Shown here: one piece after another, positions 23,063 to 32,392 of the stretch
How positions within the stretch are numbered: the first letter of the stretch is position 1
Layout of the letters: the number at the start of each line of letters is the position of its first letter
Source of the DNA: Rhodoplanes serenus
Lineage (GTDB): Bacteria > Pseudomonadota > Alphaproteobacteria > Rhizobiales > Xanthobacteraceae
Reading direction: 5' to 3'
Length of the DNA stretch: 64,000 bases
Assembly (NCBI GenBank): GCA_009720755.1
Contig: WNKV01000013.1
Location: forward strand, 1-64,000
Program-made: the position numbers and the translations under genes
The notes under the pieces: generated by a model
What the model was told of the DNA's origin: nothing
Seen by the model: the letters and a program-made list of their open reading frames with translations, nothing else
Databases searched by the model: none

Positions 23063-24048
23063 GGGCGGAGCTGCCGGGCGAGGAGCACGATGAAGAACGG
23101 CCCGCCGGCGACCGCAGTGACGAGGCCGAGCGGGATCTCGGCGGGCGGCAGCGCCGAGCGGGCGAGGGCATCCGCCGCCGTCACCAGGATGGCGCCCACC
23201 AGGGCTGCGGCCGGCAGCAGCGCGCGGTGCAGCGGCCCGACCAGCCAGCGCGCCACATGGGGCGCCGCGAGCCCCACGAAGGCGACGAGCCCGCCGAAGG
23301 CCACTGCCAGCGCCACCACGGCGGCACCGACCAGCACGGCGCGATCGACGAAGCCACGGACATCCTGGCCGAAGCCGGCCGCCATGGTGTCGCCGAGGCC
23401 GAGCAGGTCGAGCCCGCGGGCGAGCGGCAGCGTCGCGGCGAGGCCGACCAGGGTGGCGAGCATGAGCCCGGCGAGCGCCGGCCAGCGTGGCGTCTGCACG
23501 CCGCCGAGGCTCCAGCTCAGCACCACCTGGAGGTTCACGGTGTCGTCCGACAGCGCCAGCATCAGGAACGAGCGCAGCGCCCCGAGCACCGCCGCGACCG
23601 CGACGCCGGCGAGCAGCAGCCCGGCGGCATCGACGGTGCCGGCGAGGCGGGCGATCGCCATCACCACGAAGGTCGCCCCCCAGGCGCCGAGGAAGGCCAG
23701 CATGGCGAGCAGCGGTGCCTGCGGCAGGCCGAGCGGCACCAGGAGCGCGACGCTGGCGCCGAGCGCGGCGCCGCCGGCGGATCCGAGCAGGTAGGGCTCG
23801 GCGAGCGGATTGCGGAATACGCCCTGGAACACCGCGCCGCCGAGGCCGAGCAGGGCGCCGACGCAGGCCGCCGCCAGCACCCGCGGCAGCCGCCAGTCGA
23901 TCAGCAGCCGGCTGCGCAGGTCGTCGTGCCCGGTCGCCGCGCGCAGGAGATCGGCCGGTCCCGCCCAGTCGTGACCCGCCGCGACGGCGAGGATCAGCAT
24001 GGCTGAGAGCGCGGCGGCCAGCACCGGCCAGGGTCTCGCCGCGTTCAT
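23059..24048 (-). CDS. btuC: Cobalamin ABC transporter permease
   Basis: This 329-residue FecCD-family permease has about ten hydrophobic segments. The family region RLPRVLAAACVGALLGLGG and the stretch VFQGVFRNPLAEPYLLGSAG are clear. Cytoplasmic LAAPHVARWLVGP near residue 275 would contact the ATPase. It overlaps btuF and btuD by 4 bases each. Confidence 0.9.
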   Translation of the reverse strand: MNAARPWPVLAAALSAMLILAVAAGHDWAGPADLLRAATGHDDLRSRLLIDWRLPRVLAAACVGALLGLGGAVFQGVFRNPLAEPYLLGSAGGAALGASVALLVPLGLPQAPLLAMLAFLGAWGATFVVMAIARLAGTVDAAGLLLAGVAVAAVLGALRSFLMLALSDDTVNLQVVLSWSLGGVQTPRWPALAGLMLATLVGLAATLPLARGLDLLGLGDTMAAGFGQDVRGFVDRAVLVGAAVVALAVAFGGLVAFVGLAAPHVARWLVGPLHRALLPAAALVGAILVTAADALARSALPPAEIPLGLVTAVAGGPFFIVLLARQLRP

Positions 24049-24968
24049 CGGGTGCCCTCGCGGGCGCAGTCGGGATGCAGCAGGCCGGCGAGCCGCTCGA
24101 TGCCGTCGACGGTACGCGGCCCCGGGATCAGGACCTCGGCGCGCGGCACCGCGGCGATGCGGCCCGCCGTCACGGCCCGCAGGTCGCGCCAGCCGGGTTG
24201 CCGTGCCAGCTCGGACAGCTCCTCGGGGCGGCCGGCGAGCAGCAGCACGTCGGGGTCGGCCCGTAGCACCGCCTCGGGCGACACCTGAGCGAGCGACAGG
24301 CCCTCGTCGAGGGCGAGCCGTCCACCGGCCGCCACGATGGCGTCCGCCGTGTAGGTCCGCGGCCGTGCCACCAGCACGAGGCCGTTGCCGACCCGCCCGG
24401 TGATCATCACGACGCGCGGCCTTACGCGCGCCGCGACCCGTCCGGCGACCGCCGCCACCCGAGCTTCGAGCCGCGCCGCGACCGCCTCGCCCCGCTCCGC
24501 GACGCCGGCGGCGCGTCCGACCAGCCGGATGTTCGTCATCACCTCGGCGACGGTGCGATGGGTGAGCACCAGGACCGGCACGCCGATCCGCTCCATCGGG
24601 TCGACGAGCTGGTGCGCCGCCTGGCGGGCCGGCGTCACCACCACGAGGTCGGGCCGCTGCGCCACGACCGCATCCACCGAGACGCCGAGACGGCCGCCGA
24701 CCAGTGGCCGATCCAGCACCTCGGGCGGATGGCGCGTGTACGCCTCGATGCCGACGACGCGATCAGCGAGGCCGAGCGCCGCGACGATCTCGGTGTTGGA
24801 GGCGAAGATCGGCACGATGCGCATGGCTGGCCGTGGCAGCACCACGGTGCGATCGAGCGCGTCGACGAGCACGATCGGCTCGGCCGCGGCCGCAGCTCCC
24901 GCAAGGCCGAGCATGCCGGCGACGAGCGCCGGCAGTGCCGTCCGGGCGAGCCGGCGTCCGCTTCTCAT
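24045..24968 (-). CDS. btuF: Cobalamin-binding periplasmic protein
   Basis: This 307-residue solute-binding protein of the BtuF/FhuD type has a signal peptide (RRLARTALPALVAGMLGLAG...AAA, residues 4-28). Conserved regions are IFASNTEIVAALGLADRVVG, PDLVVVTPA and DPDVLLLAG. Start ATG 24968 overlaps the receptor stop by one base. It would hand corrinoid from the TonB receptor to BtuCD. Confidence 0.88.
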   Translation of the reverse strand: MRSGRRLARTALPALVAGMLGLAGAAAAAEPIVLVDALDRTVVLPRPAMRIVPIFASNTEIVAALGLADRVVGIEAYTRHPPEVLDRPLVGGRLGVSVDAVVAQRPDLVVVTPARQAAHQLVDPMERIGVPVLVLTHRTVAEVMTNIRLVGRAAGVAERGEAVAARLEARVAAVAGRVAARVRPRVVMITGRVGNGLVLVARPRTYTADAIVAAGGRLALDEGLSLAQVSPEAVLRADPDVLLLAGRPEELSELARQPGWRDLRAVTAGRIAAVPRAEVLIPGPRTVDGIERLAGLLHPDCAREGTR

Positions 24969-27136
24969 CAGAACTGCGCCCGCAGCCCGACCAGCATCTC
25001 GCGGCCCGGCATCGAGGTGCCACAGCCGCCGTTCTGGAAGCGCGGATCGGCCAGGCAGGGCACCTGATCGAGCGCCAGGAAGATCGGGTGGGCGTTGACG
25101 TCGAACAGGTTGTTGATGGTGGCGAACAGCTTGACCTGCTCGGTCAAGGCGATCTCGCCGCGCAGGTTCCACACCCAGTACGGGTCCTTGCGGTACACCG
25201 TGGTGTTGCGCACCTGGCCGGGGATCAGCAAATACTCCTCGGAGGCGTACCACATCGGTCCGTGCAGCACGCCGGCCACCTGGATGGACCAGTCGCGCCA
25301 CGGCCCGCCGGTCTGGCCGAAGCGGGTGCCGATCGCCGCCTGGTACTGGTACATGCGGGTGGCGCGGTCGGTGCCGGCGGCGGCCGGTGCCCCCTCGTCG
25401 CGCATGTCGAAGTTGTAGGCGCCGTTGGCCCAGATGGTCCATCGCCACGGCCCCGCCGGCCGTGCCAGCACGGCCAGCATGTCGGCATTGGCTTGCATCT
25501 CGACTCCGCGCACCACGATGTCGGCCGGGTTGTTGACGTAGTCGGAAGTGTTCGGCACGCCGGTCCGCGCGCGGGTGACGATGCGGTTGCTGATCAGGTT
25601 CTGGAACAGCGCGACATCGATCCGCCAGGCCGATCCGCTGAAGGTGGTGCCGACCTCGATCTGTTGCGCGGTCTCCGGTTGCAGTCCGGCATTACCGAAG
25701 ATGCGGCCGCCCCCCACCGCGGTGAAGTCGGCGGCGAGCTCCGAGGCGGTCGGCGCGCGGAACCCAGTCGAGGCGCCGAGCCGCCACGACCACCCGTCCA
25801 GCATCGCCCAGGTGGCGCCGGCCGACCAGGTGGTCGCCGCGTAGGACTGGCTGCCGGTGCGCTGCCGCGCCAGATTGGGGGTTGGGTCGAAGCTCGTCTC
25901 GCCCTGGGTCCGCCGCACGCCGCCGCGCACCGTCACGCGGTCGTCCAGCAGCGTCTGAGCATCCTCCGCATAGAAGGCATATACGGCTTCGGTCTGGTTG
26001 GCGTCGTAGGGCGCCACCTGTCCCTGCGAGGCGATCGGGCTGCCCGGCATGTAGACCCGCGTGCGATCGGACCGCAGCCAGCTCGTCTCGCCGTCGAGGC
26101 CGAGCAGCAGTTCGTTGCCGGTCCATGGCTTGAAGCGCGGCTGCACGCGGGTGCCGACGATGTCGAGGGTGCGTTCGTTGCGGTCCGACAGGGTGCCGGC
26201 GACCGGCCGGTTGCCGCTGGCGATGACCGGCGAGGCCCATTTGAACACGTCGACATCGGTCACCGCATAGGTCTGCACCATCAGGCTCGCCCAGCCGTCC
26301 GGGATCTTGCCGTCGTAGACGAGATCGACCGAGCGGTTGAAGCGGTCGTCGCGCGAGTAGATGTTGGCGGTCGAGCCGCGAAAGCCGGCGTCGTAGACGC
26401 CGTCGGTGCGCACGGCGAGATCGATGCGCTGGTTGGGATCGATCTGGAGCCCGAAGGCGGCGCTGGCGCCGCCGCGCGTCCATGCGGTGTTCAGCGCCTT
26501 GGTGCCGCCGCCGACCGTGACATTGTCGCTCTTGCCGCCGGAGACGCCGACATACCAGTCGTAGGCGTCGCGCACACCGCCGCTCTGCGCCTTGCCGCGG
26601 AGCTGGCCGAACGAGCCGCCGCTGGTTTCCACCACGGTGCCGGGCGCAGTGCGGCCCGTCTTCATGATGAGGTTGATCACGCCGCCGATGTTCTGGCTGC
26701 CGTAGATCACCGAGGCGGGGCCGCGCACCACCTCGATGCGCTCGACGTCGGCGGCCGACAGCTTGGAGAGATTAGCGGTGCCGGCGCGGCGGCCGTTGAT
26801 CAGCACCAGCACCTGGCCCTTGAAGTCGCGGCCCTGGCCGTCGCTGGCGGCGCCGCGGATGTTGATCGAGGTCTGCGCCGGCGACCAGTCGCTGAAGAAG
26901 CCGACGGCGTTCTCGACCAGCAGCTCGGTGACCGAGCGGGCCGACGAGTGCCGGATGCGCTCCTGGTCGATCACCTGCACGGTCTCCGGAATGCGGCTGC
27001 GCGGCTCCGGCCGCCCGGTCGCGGTGACCACCAGCTCGTCGAGGGCGACGGACTGGGCGGCGGCGGCGTCGGCCAGGACGGCGGCGCCGATCGCGACCGC
27101 GGCCAGGCGGGTAGTGGCGATGCGGGCGGTCGTCAT
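24968..27136 (-). CDS. btuB: TonB-dependent cobalamin receptor (BtuB-like)
   Basis: This 722-residue outer-membrane receptor carries a signal peptide (residues 1-25). The TonB box LDELVVTATGRPEPRSR follows, then a plug domain with NIRGAASDGQGRDFKGQVLV, LINGRRAG and IEVVRGPASVIYGSQNIGGV. A 22-strand barrel ends in aromatic MLVGLRAQF. Substrate is assigned from the cobalamin riboswitch at 28097-28265 and the btuFCD genes that follow. The start overlaps the preceding methyltransferase stop by 4 bases. Siderophore or other corrinoid uptake is less likely. Confidence 0.88.
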   Translation of the reverse strand: MTTARIATTRLAAVAIGAAVLADAAAAQSVALDELVVTATGRPEPRSRIPETVQVIDQERIRHSSARSVTELLVENAVGFFSDWSPAQTSINIRGAASDGQGRDFKGQVLVLINGRRAGTANLSKLSAADVERIEVVRGPASVIYGSQNIGGVINLIMKTGRTAPGTVVETSGGSFGQLRGKAQSGGVRDAYDWYVGVSGGKSDNVTVGGGTKALNTAWTRGGASAAFGLQIDPNQRIDLAVRTDGVYDAGFRGSTANIYSRDDRFNRSVDLVYDGKIPDGWASLMVQTYAVTDVDVFKWASPVIASGNRPVAGTLSDRNERTLDIVGTRVQPRFKPWTGNELLLGLDGETSWLRSDRTRVYMPGSPIASQGQVAPYDANQTEAVYAFYAEDAQTLLDDRVTVRGGVRRTQGETSFDPTPNLARQRTGSQSYAATTWSAGATWAMLDGWSWRLGASTGFRAPTASELAADFTAVGGGRIFGNAGLQPETAQQIEVGTTFSGSAWRIDVALFQNLISNRIVTRARTGVPNTSDYVNNPADIVVRGVEMQANADMLAVLARPAGPWRWTIWANGAYNFDMRDEGAPAAAGTDRATRMYQYQAAIGTRFGQTGGPWRDWSIQVAGVLHGPMWYASEEYLLIPGQVRNTTVYRKDPYWVWNLRGEIALTEQVKLFATINNLFDVNAHPIFLALDQVPCLADPRFQNGGCGTSMPGREMLVGLRAQF

Positions 27137-27966
27137 GCCAGCCTCCACACCAGCACGGCGGCCGCCTTGGCGACCTCGAGGCGGCTGCCGCGCGCGTCGT
27201 GCCGGCACTGGGCGACGAGGTGGGCGCGCAGCGCCCGTCGGCGCGGATCGTGCGGCGCCCAGGCGAGCCGCTCGGCGAGATGCTCGGCGAGCGACTCGAT
27301 GCCGCCGACCGGCAGCACGAAGGTCCACGGCGTGATCACGACGGCGTCGGGCTGCTGCGCCGGATCGAGCCGCGACAGCACGACGTCGACGCCGGGGCGC
27401 TCGTCCTCGCCGTGCCATTCGGGCGGCAGGCAGCCCGACAGGCAGGTGCCGCGCGGCCCGTGCTGAGCCGGCACGATCCACACCACATGGCGTCGTGCCC
27501 AGCTCCGGCAGCGGTCCAGGAACGCGGCCGGGGCCTGGAACGGGGCCGACGTGTTGGCGGCCAGCACGGTATCGTGGGACTTCGCCGCGAGGGACGCGCT
27601 CTCCCAGCCGTGCGGCACGACGCGCGGCCGGGCATCGCCGAGCCCCGCGAGGCGCGACCGCATGGCGGCGGCGGGCTCGACCGCGGTCCACGCCGCGCCG
27701 GGCCGGCGCAGCGCGCGGCCGAGCTGGCCGGCACCGGCGCCGATGTCGAGGAGATCGCCGATTTCCGGCACCATCCGCTGCACCAGCGGGACGATGCGCG
27801 ACACGTAGTCGGACGCATCGATGCCGACCGCATAGAGCACGAGCGGATCGATCGTCGGCCGCCGCGGCGGGCTGTCGGGACACGGGGGAGTCGTGCCGGG
27901 CGACGTCGTGTGCAGACGTGCGTCGGCGATCCCGCGCGCGGCGGGACGCATGAAGGGAATGAGCAC
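27133..27966 (-). CDS. SAM-dependent methyltransferase heading the B12 uptake operon
   Basis: This 277-residue class I methyltransferase has motif I DLLDIGAGAGQLGRAL, motif II AAWTAVEPAAAM and a later CLSGCLPPEWHGEDERPG. The protein is the first gene after the cobalamin riboswitch and overlaps btuB by 4 bases, so its expression must follow B12 status. I do not know its substrate. GTG 27966 is chosen because GCGAGGA lies about 8 bases upstream; ATG 27951 and a longer frame into the riboswitch are less likely. A role in corrinoid modification or in B12-related RNA or protein methylation would be speculation. Confidence 0.75.
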   Translation of the reverse strand: MLIPFMRPAARGIADARLHTTSPGTTPPCPDSPPRRPTIDPLVLYAVGIDASDYVSRIVPLVQRMVPEIGDLLDIGAGAGQLGRALRRPGAAWTAVEPAAAMRSRLAGLGDARPRVVPHGWESASLAAKSHDTVLAANTSAPFQAPAAFLDRCRSWARRHVVWIVPAQHGPRGTCLSGCLPPEWHGEDERPGVDVVLSRLDPAQQPDAVVITPWTFVLPVGGIESLAEHLAERLAWAPHDPRRRALRAHLVAQCRHDARGSRLEVAKAAAVLVWRLA

Positions 27967-28096
27967 CGGAGGGTCCTCGCGGTGAGCGTGGCACGTCACC
28001 GCGACGGGCGACCGTCTGCGCAGGCACGGCGTGCTGCACGTCCGGTTCGTCCACCCCCGGCACACCCCGACCGGCGGTTCCGCGTGTGACCACGGC

Positions 28097-28265
28097 TGAC
28101 GGCAGGTCTCCTGGCTCGCGGGTCGTCATCCTCCGTCGCCTTCCCGGGTGCGAGATCCCAGTGGCGTGATGACGGAGGACTCGCCGCTCACAGTTGCGGG
28201 GGCAGCCACGGGGTTCGGCCGGACGGCCGTCACCGTGTTCCCTTTTGATCCCGTGAGGGAACCGT
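28097..28265 (-). ncRNA. Cobalamin riboswitch for the methyltransferase-btuBFCD operon
   Basis: Minus-strand blocks are GGTTCCCTCACGGGATC, AAAAGGGAACACGGTGACGG, GTGGCTGCCCCCGCAACTG, CGCCACTGGGATCTCGC, CGGGAAGGCGACGGAGG, ACCCGCGAGCCAGG and the box AGCCAGGAGACCTGCCG ending near 28099. About 130 bases separate it from the first gene. Confidence 0.94.
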
Positions 28266-28501
28266 CGCGGCGAGGGTAGGGAGGCGGCCACGGGATTGTC
28301 AATCGCGGCGACGCCCGCCGGCCCATGGCGCGCCGGATGGCTCCGGTCTCGGCATCATCGCACCGGCGAGCCCCCGTCGCATGTCGATTGACGGTCGCGG
28401 CCGGCCGCCCGTATCACTCGGCGCGCGCGGTCGTGCGGCTCCGTCGGACCACGAATCGCGACCGCGGCGGCGCGCCGGCGCCGCCAGACGAGGATCTCGC
28501 G
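28266..28501. promoter_or_regulatory. Divergent promoter region before cobL
   Basis: These 236 bases lie between the riboswitch 5' end and cobL. I see no B12 box facing cobL and no clear promoter pair. GAGGA just before 28502 is the cobL ribosome binding site. Confidence 0.4.
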
Positions 28502-29758
28502 ATGCCGACCGCCGTATCGAGCCTGCCTGTGCCGGAGGTCCCCGTGGCAACGTCGCGTTGGCTCGCCATCGTGGGCATCGGCGAGGACGGTCTCGACGGC
28601 CTGACAGTGGCGGCCCGCACCCTGATCTCGACCGCGGAGCTGGTGGTCGGCGGCGAGCGCCATCTGGCGCTGGCGCGCGACCTCGTGCGTGGCCGCACGC
28701 TCGCCTGGCCGCGACCGCTGACGGCGGCGTTCCCCGAAATCGCGGCGCATCGCGGCCGCCCCGTCGTGGTGCTGGCGACCGGCGATCCCTTCAACTACGG
28801 CGTCGGCCGCCAGCTCGCCGCGGTCGTGCCGCCGGACGAGATCCTGAGCCTGCCGCAGCCGTCTTCGTTCAGCCTGGCGGCGTCGCGCCTGTGCTGGTCG
28901 CTGCCCGATCTGACGGCCGTGACGCTGCATGGCCGGCCGCTGGAGAGCATCGTCCGCCATCTCCAGCCGGGCGCCCGCGTTCTGGCGCTGTCGTGGGACC
29001 AGACGACGCCCGAGAAGCTCGCGGCGCTGCTGGTCGCACGGCGGATGGGCGACAGCCGGATCAGCGTGTTGGAGGCGCTCGGCGGCCCGCGCGAGCGGGT
29101 GCGCCACACGACCGCCGAGAGCTTCGATCTCGTCGGCATCGATCCGCTCAACCTGATCGGCGTCGAGGTGGCGGCAGCGCCGGACGCCGCTGTGGTGCCA
29201 CTGGCGTCGGGGCTGGACGATGCCCTGTTCGAGCACGACGGCCAGCTCACCAAGCGCGATATCCGCGCCGTCACGCTGGCGGCGCTTGCGCCGCGTCAGG
29301 GCGAGCTTCTGTGGGACGTCGGGCTCGGTGCCGGCTCGGTCGCCATCGAGTGGCTGTTGCGGCATCCGGCCATGCGGGCGATCGGCATCGAGGCGCGGCC
29401 CGACCGCGCCGCCCGGGCGGCCCGCAACGCGGCGTTTCTCGGCACCCCGGATCTGCGCATCGTCGAGGGGCAGGCGCCGGCGGTGCTCGCCGACCTGCCG
29501 GCCCCCGATGCGGTGTTCGTCGGCGGCGGCTTCTCGGACGACGGCGTGTTCGAGGCGGTGTGGTCGGCGCTGAAGGCGGGCGGCCGGCTGGTGGTCAATG
29601 CGGTGGCGATCGAGACCGAGACGCGGCTGTTCGCTCTGCATGCAAAGCACGGTGGCGAGCTGGTCCGCGTTCAGATGGCCCGCGCCGAGCCGGTGGGCAC
29701 CATGACGGGCTGGCGGCCCGCGATGCCGGTCACCCAGTGGCGGGTGGTGAAGCCGTGA
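28502..29758 (+). CDS. cobL: Precorrin-6Y C5,15-methyltransferase (decarboxylating)
   Basis: This 418-residue fusion enzyme methylates C5 and C15 and decarboxylates the C12 acetate. The N-terminal CbiE-like domain (about residues 18-215) has WLAIVGIGEDGLDGLTV, ATGDPFNYGVGRQL and PSSFSLAASRLCWSLPD. The C-terminal CbiT-like domain (about 235-418) starts with LTKRDIRAVTLAAL, the SAM motif LLWDVGLGAGSVAIEWL and AVFVGGGFSDDGVFE. ATG 28502 follows GAGGATCTCGCG. It begins the cobL-cobE-cobM-cobB operon; the next start overlaps its stop as TGATG. Confidence 0.96.
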   Translation: MPTAVSSLPVPEVPVATSRWLAIVGIGEDGLDGLTVAARTLISTAELVVGGERHLALARDLVRGRTLAWPRPLTAAFPEIAAHRGRPVVVLATGDPFNYGVGRQLAAVVPPDEILSLPQPSSFSLAASRLCWSLPDLTAVTLHGRPLESIVRHLQPGARVLALSWDQTTPEKLAALLVARRMGDSRISVLEALGGPRERVRHTTAESFDLVGIDPLNLIGVEVAAAPDAAVVPLASGLDDALFEHDGQLTKRDIRAVTLAALAPRQGELLWDVGLGAGSVAIEWLLRHPAMRAIGIEARPDRAARAARNAAFLGTPDLRIVEGQAPAVLADLPAPDAVFVGGGFSDDGVFEAVWSALKAGGRLVVNAVAIETETRLFALHAKHGGELVRVQMARAEPVGTMTGWRPAMPVTQWRVVKP

Positions 29759-30141
29759 TGGTGGCCGGCGTCGGATTCCGCCGCGGCGCCACCGTCGCCG
29801 ACATCGTCGCCGCCGTCGCGGCTGCTCGCGCCGTCCTCGGCGGCGCGGCGGCCGCCCCGATCGCCGCGCTGGCCACCGCCGACTTCAAGGCGAAGGAGGC
29901 GGGCTTTCGCGAAGCGGCAGCGCGCCTCGGCGTGCCGCCGATCGCTTGCGCGATCGCCGATCTCGCCGCGGTCGCCGACCAGACACTCACCCGCTCGGCG
30001 CGGGTCGCGGCGGCGGTCGGCGTGCCGTCGGTCGCCGAGGCGGCCGCGCTGGTCGCGGCCGGGCCGGGCGCTCGGCTCGCCGGCCCGCGCGTCGCCCACG
30101 GCAACGCCACCTGCGCGCTCGCCGTCGGGGCGGAAGCATGA
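29758..30141 (+). CDS. cobE: Cobalamin biosynthesis protein CobE (CbiG C-terminal type)
   Basis: This 127-residue protein of the CobE/CbiG C-terminal family starts [19 protein letters not shown]. It has the typical [18 protein letters not shown] and [16 protein letters not shown] segments, with a late ATCALA. CobE is required in the aerobic pathway but its catalytic role is unclear; the related CbiG domain opens the delta-lactone in the anaerobic route. Its start overlaps the cobL stop by one base, and it precedes cobM by 10 bases. Confidence 0.9.
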   Translation: MVAGVGFRRGATVADIVAAVAAARAVLGGAAAAPIAALATADFKAKEAGFREAAARLGVPPIACAIADLAAVADQTLTRSARVAAAVGVPSVAEAAALVAAGPGARLAGPRVAHGNATCALAVGAEA

Positions 30142-30151
30142 GGAGGCGCCC

Positions 30152-30913
30152 ATGACGGTGCATTTCATCGGCGCCGGGCCCGGCGCCCCGGATCTGATCA
30201 CGGTGCGGGGCCGCGACCTGCTGGGGCGCTGCCCGGTGTGCCTCTACGCCGGCTCGCTGGTGCCGGCCGCGCTGCTCGACCACTGCCCGCCGGGCGCCCG
30301 CATCGTCGACACCGCGCCGCTGTCGCTCGACGAGATCGCGGCGGAGTTTTCGCGGGCCACCGCGGCGGGCCACGACGTGGCGCGCCTCCACTCCGGCGAC
30401 CTGTCGATCTGGAGCGCCCTCGGCGAGCAGCTCCGCCGGCTCGACCGGCTCGGCATTCCCTACACGATCACGCCTGGCGTGCCGTCCTTCGCGGCGGCGG
30501 CCGCGGCGCTCGGGCGCGAGCTGACGCTGCCCGAGGTGGCGCAGTCGGTGGTGCTGACCCGCACCTCGGGGCGCGCCTCGGCGATGCCGGAGCGCGAAAG
30601 CCTCGCGGCCTTCGCGGCGACGCGGGCGACGCTCGCCATCCATCTGTCGATCCATGTGCTCGACCAGCTCGTCGCCGAGCTGACGCCGCATTACGGCGCC
30701 GACTGCCCGGCCGCCATCGTGTACCGGGCGAGCTGGCCGGAGCAGCGCATCGTCCGCGGCACGCTCGCCACCATCGCGGCGCTCGCCCGCGAGGCCCCGA
30801 TGGAGCGCACCGCGCTGATCCTGGTCGGCGCCGCGCTCGCGGCCGACGATTTTCGCGACAGCGCGCTCTACGACGCGGGCTATCAGCGTCGCTTCCGCGG
30901 GCGCGGCGAATGA
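30152..30913 (+). CDS. cobM: Precorrin-4 C11-methyltransferase
   Basis: This 253-residue SAM-dependent enzyme methylates C11 of precorrin-4. The N-terminal [20 protein letters not shown], the central [19 protein letters not shown] and [18 protein letters not shown] are family marks. The C-terminal [17 protein letters not shown] is usual for CobM/CbiF. AGGAGGCGCC stands just before ATG 30152. The stop overlaps the cobB start by 4 bases. Confidence 0.96.
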   Translation: MTVHFIGAGPGAPDLITVRGRDLLGRCPVCLYAGSLVPAALLDHCPPGARIVDTAPLSLDEIAAEFSRATAAGHDVARLHSGDLSIWSALGEQLRRLDRLGIPYTITPGVPSFAAAAAALGRELTLPEVAQSVVLTRTSGRASAMPERESLAAFAATRATLAIHLSIHVLDQLVAELTPHYGADCPAAIVYRASWPEQRIVRGTLATIAALAREAPMERTALILVGAALAADDFRDSALYDAGYQRRFRGRGE

Positions 30914-32268
30914 GCACGCTGGGCTTCGTCATCGCGGCGTCCGCCTCGGGCAGCGGCAAGACCACGGTGACGCTCGGCATCCTGCGGGCGCTGGCCCGGC
31001 GCGGCGTCGCGGTGCAGCCCTACAAGTGCGGCCCCGACTATATCGACCCGGCGCATCACGCCGCCGCGGCGGGACGGCCGAGCTTCAATCTCGACACCTT
31101 CGCGATGGACCGCGCGCTGCTGGCCGATCTCGTCGCGGCGGGTGCCGGCGCCGACGTCGCGGTGGCCGAGGGCGTGATGGGCCTGTTCGACGGCGCCGGG
31201 CACGCCGGCCGCAGCGGGCGGGGCGCCACCGCCGAGGTGGCGGCGCTCACCGGCTGGCCGGTGGTGCTGGTGCTCGACGTCGTCGGCCAGGCCGAGACGG
31301 CGGCGGCCGTCGCGCTCGGCTGCGCCCGCTACCGCAGCGACGTGACGGTCGCCGGGGTCATCCTCAACCGCGTCGCCGGCGAGCGGCACCGCGATCTAAT
31401 CGCGCCGGCGCTCTCGGCGATCGGGCTGCCGGTGATCGGCACGCTCGGCCGCGATGCGCGCTTGACGTTGCCGGAACGCCATCTCGGTCTCGTCCAGGCG
31501 GCCGAGACCGCCGACCTCGACGCCCGTCTCGACCGCATCGCCGACGCAGTCGCGGCTGGTGTCGATCTCGATGCGCTGATGCGTCTCGCGCGGCCAGCCG
31601 CCGTGCTCGGCGGCGAGAGCGAGACGGCGGCGCCGCGCTTTCGGCCACCGCGCTTGCAGCCGCCGCGCTTTCGGCCCCCTGGGCAGCGGATCGCGGTGGC
31701 GCAGGATGCCGCCTTCTCGTTCCTGTATCCGCATCTCGTGCGCGCCTGGCGGGCCGCCGGCGCCGACATCGTGCCGTTCTCGCCGCTGGCCGACGAGGCG
31801 CCCGATGCGGCGGCCGACGTGGTGTGGCTGCCGGGGGGCTATCCGGAGCTGCATGCCGGCCGGCTGGCCGCGGCCGAGAGGTTCATGGCCGGGCTGCGGG
31901 CCGCGGCGGCGCGCGGCGTGGCGGTCCACGGCGAGTGCGGCGGCTTCATGGTGTTGGGAGCCGGGCTCGTCGACGCCGCCGGCACGCGCCACGCCATGGC
32001 GGGCCTGCTCGGCCTCGAAACCTCGTTCGCGGCGCGCAAGCTGCATCTCGGCTACCGCCGCGCCCGCCTGCGCGAGGCGTGCGTGCTGGGGTCGGCAGGG
32101 GCGGAGCTGTGGGGCCACGAGTTCCACTATTCCGTCACGCTGGCGTGCCCGGACGTCCCGCTCGCCGACTGCACCGACGCCGGCGGCCGCGTGGTGCCGG
32201 AGAGCGGCGCCCGCCGCGGCTCCGTCACCGGGTCGTTCTTCCATCTGATCGACGGTGCCCCGGGTTAG
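30910..32268 (+). CDS. cobB: Hydrogenobyrinic acid a,c-diamide synthase
   Basis: This 452-residue glutamine amidotransferase amidates the a and c side chains. The N-terminal ATP domain has [33 protein letters not shown] and GVMGLFDG. The C-terminal glutaminase part has [11 protein letters not shown] and the nucleophile Cys in [12 protein letters not shown], with GHEFHYS near the end. Between the domains, residues about 241-257 are an unusual Pro/Arg tract encoded by three 15-bp repeats. CobB acts just before cobalt insertion by CobN. The TAG stop lies within the CTAG-type end of a type B repeat. Confidence 0.95.
   Translation: MSTLGFVIAASASGSGKTTVTLGILRALARRGVAVQPYKCGPDYIDPAHHAAAAGRPSFNLDTFAMDRALLADLVAAGAGADVAVAEGVMGLFDGAGHAGRSGRGATAEVAALTGWPVVLVLDVVGQAETAAAVALGCARYRSDVTVAGVILNRVAGERHRDLIAPALSAIGLPVIGTLGRDARLTLPERHLGLVQAAETADLDARLDRIADAVAAGVDLDALMRLARPAAVLGGESETAAPRFRPPRLQPPRFRPPGQRIAVAQDAAFSFLYPHLVRAWRAAGADIVPFSPLADEAPDAAADVVWLPGGYPELHAGRLAAAERFMAGLRAAAARGVAVHGECGGFMVLGAGLVDAAGTRHAMAGLLGLETSFAARKLHLGYRRARLREACVLGSAGAELWGHEFHYSVTLACPDVPLADCTDAGGRVVPESGARRGSVTGSFFHLIDGAPG
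31633..31677 (+). repeat. 15-bp in-frame tandem repeat in cobB
   Basis: Three copies of CCGCGCTTTCGGCCA-like units encode alternating [10 protein letters not shown] pentads in the linker between the two domains of CobB. A multiple of three keeps the frame open. Confidence 0.85.
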
Positions 32269-32369
32269 AGCATTTTCCGGCGAAGTGGATGCCGGTTCGC
32301 CGTCGAAAATGCGATCACACAAGCACTTCTAGAGTGGAATCCGATCCCGTTGGATCGGATTCCACTCTA
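32265..32369 (+). repeat. Type B dispersed palindromic repeat, copy 2
   Basis: The copy begins TTAGAGCATTTTCCGGCG, with TGCCGGTTCGCCGTCG inside and GATCCCGTTGGATCGG in the right half, and ends ATTCCACTCTA. It is very similar to copy 1. Its first TAG is the cobB stop codon. Confidence 0.9.
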
Positions 32370-32392
32370 AGCGGACAGGCAAAAACCAGCAC

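Noticed and set aside
24704-27466. 920-residue plus-strand open frame opposite btuB and btuF
   Set aside because: Shadow of the receptor and binding-protein genes; composition typical of antisense frames.
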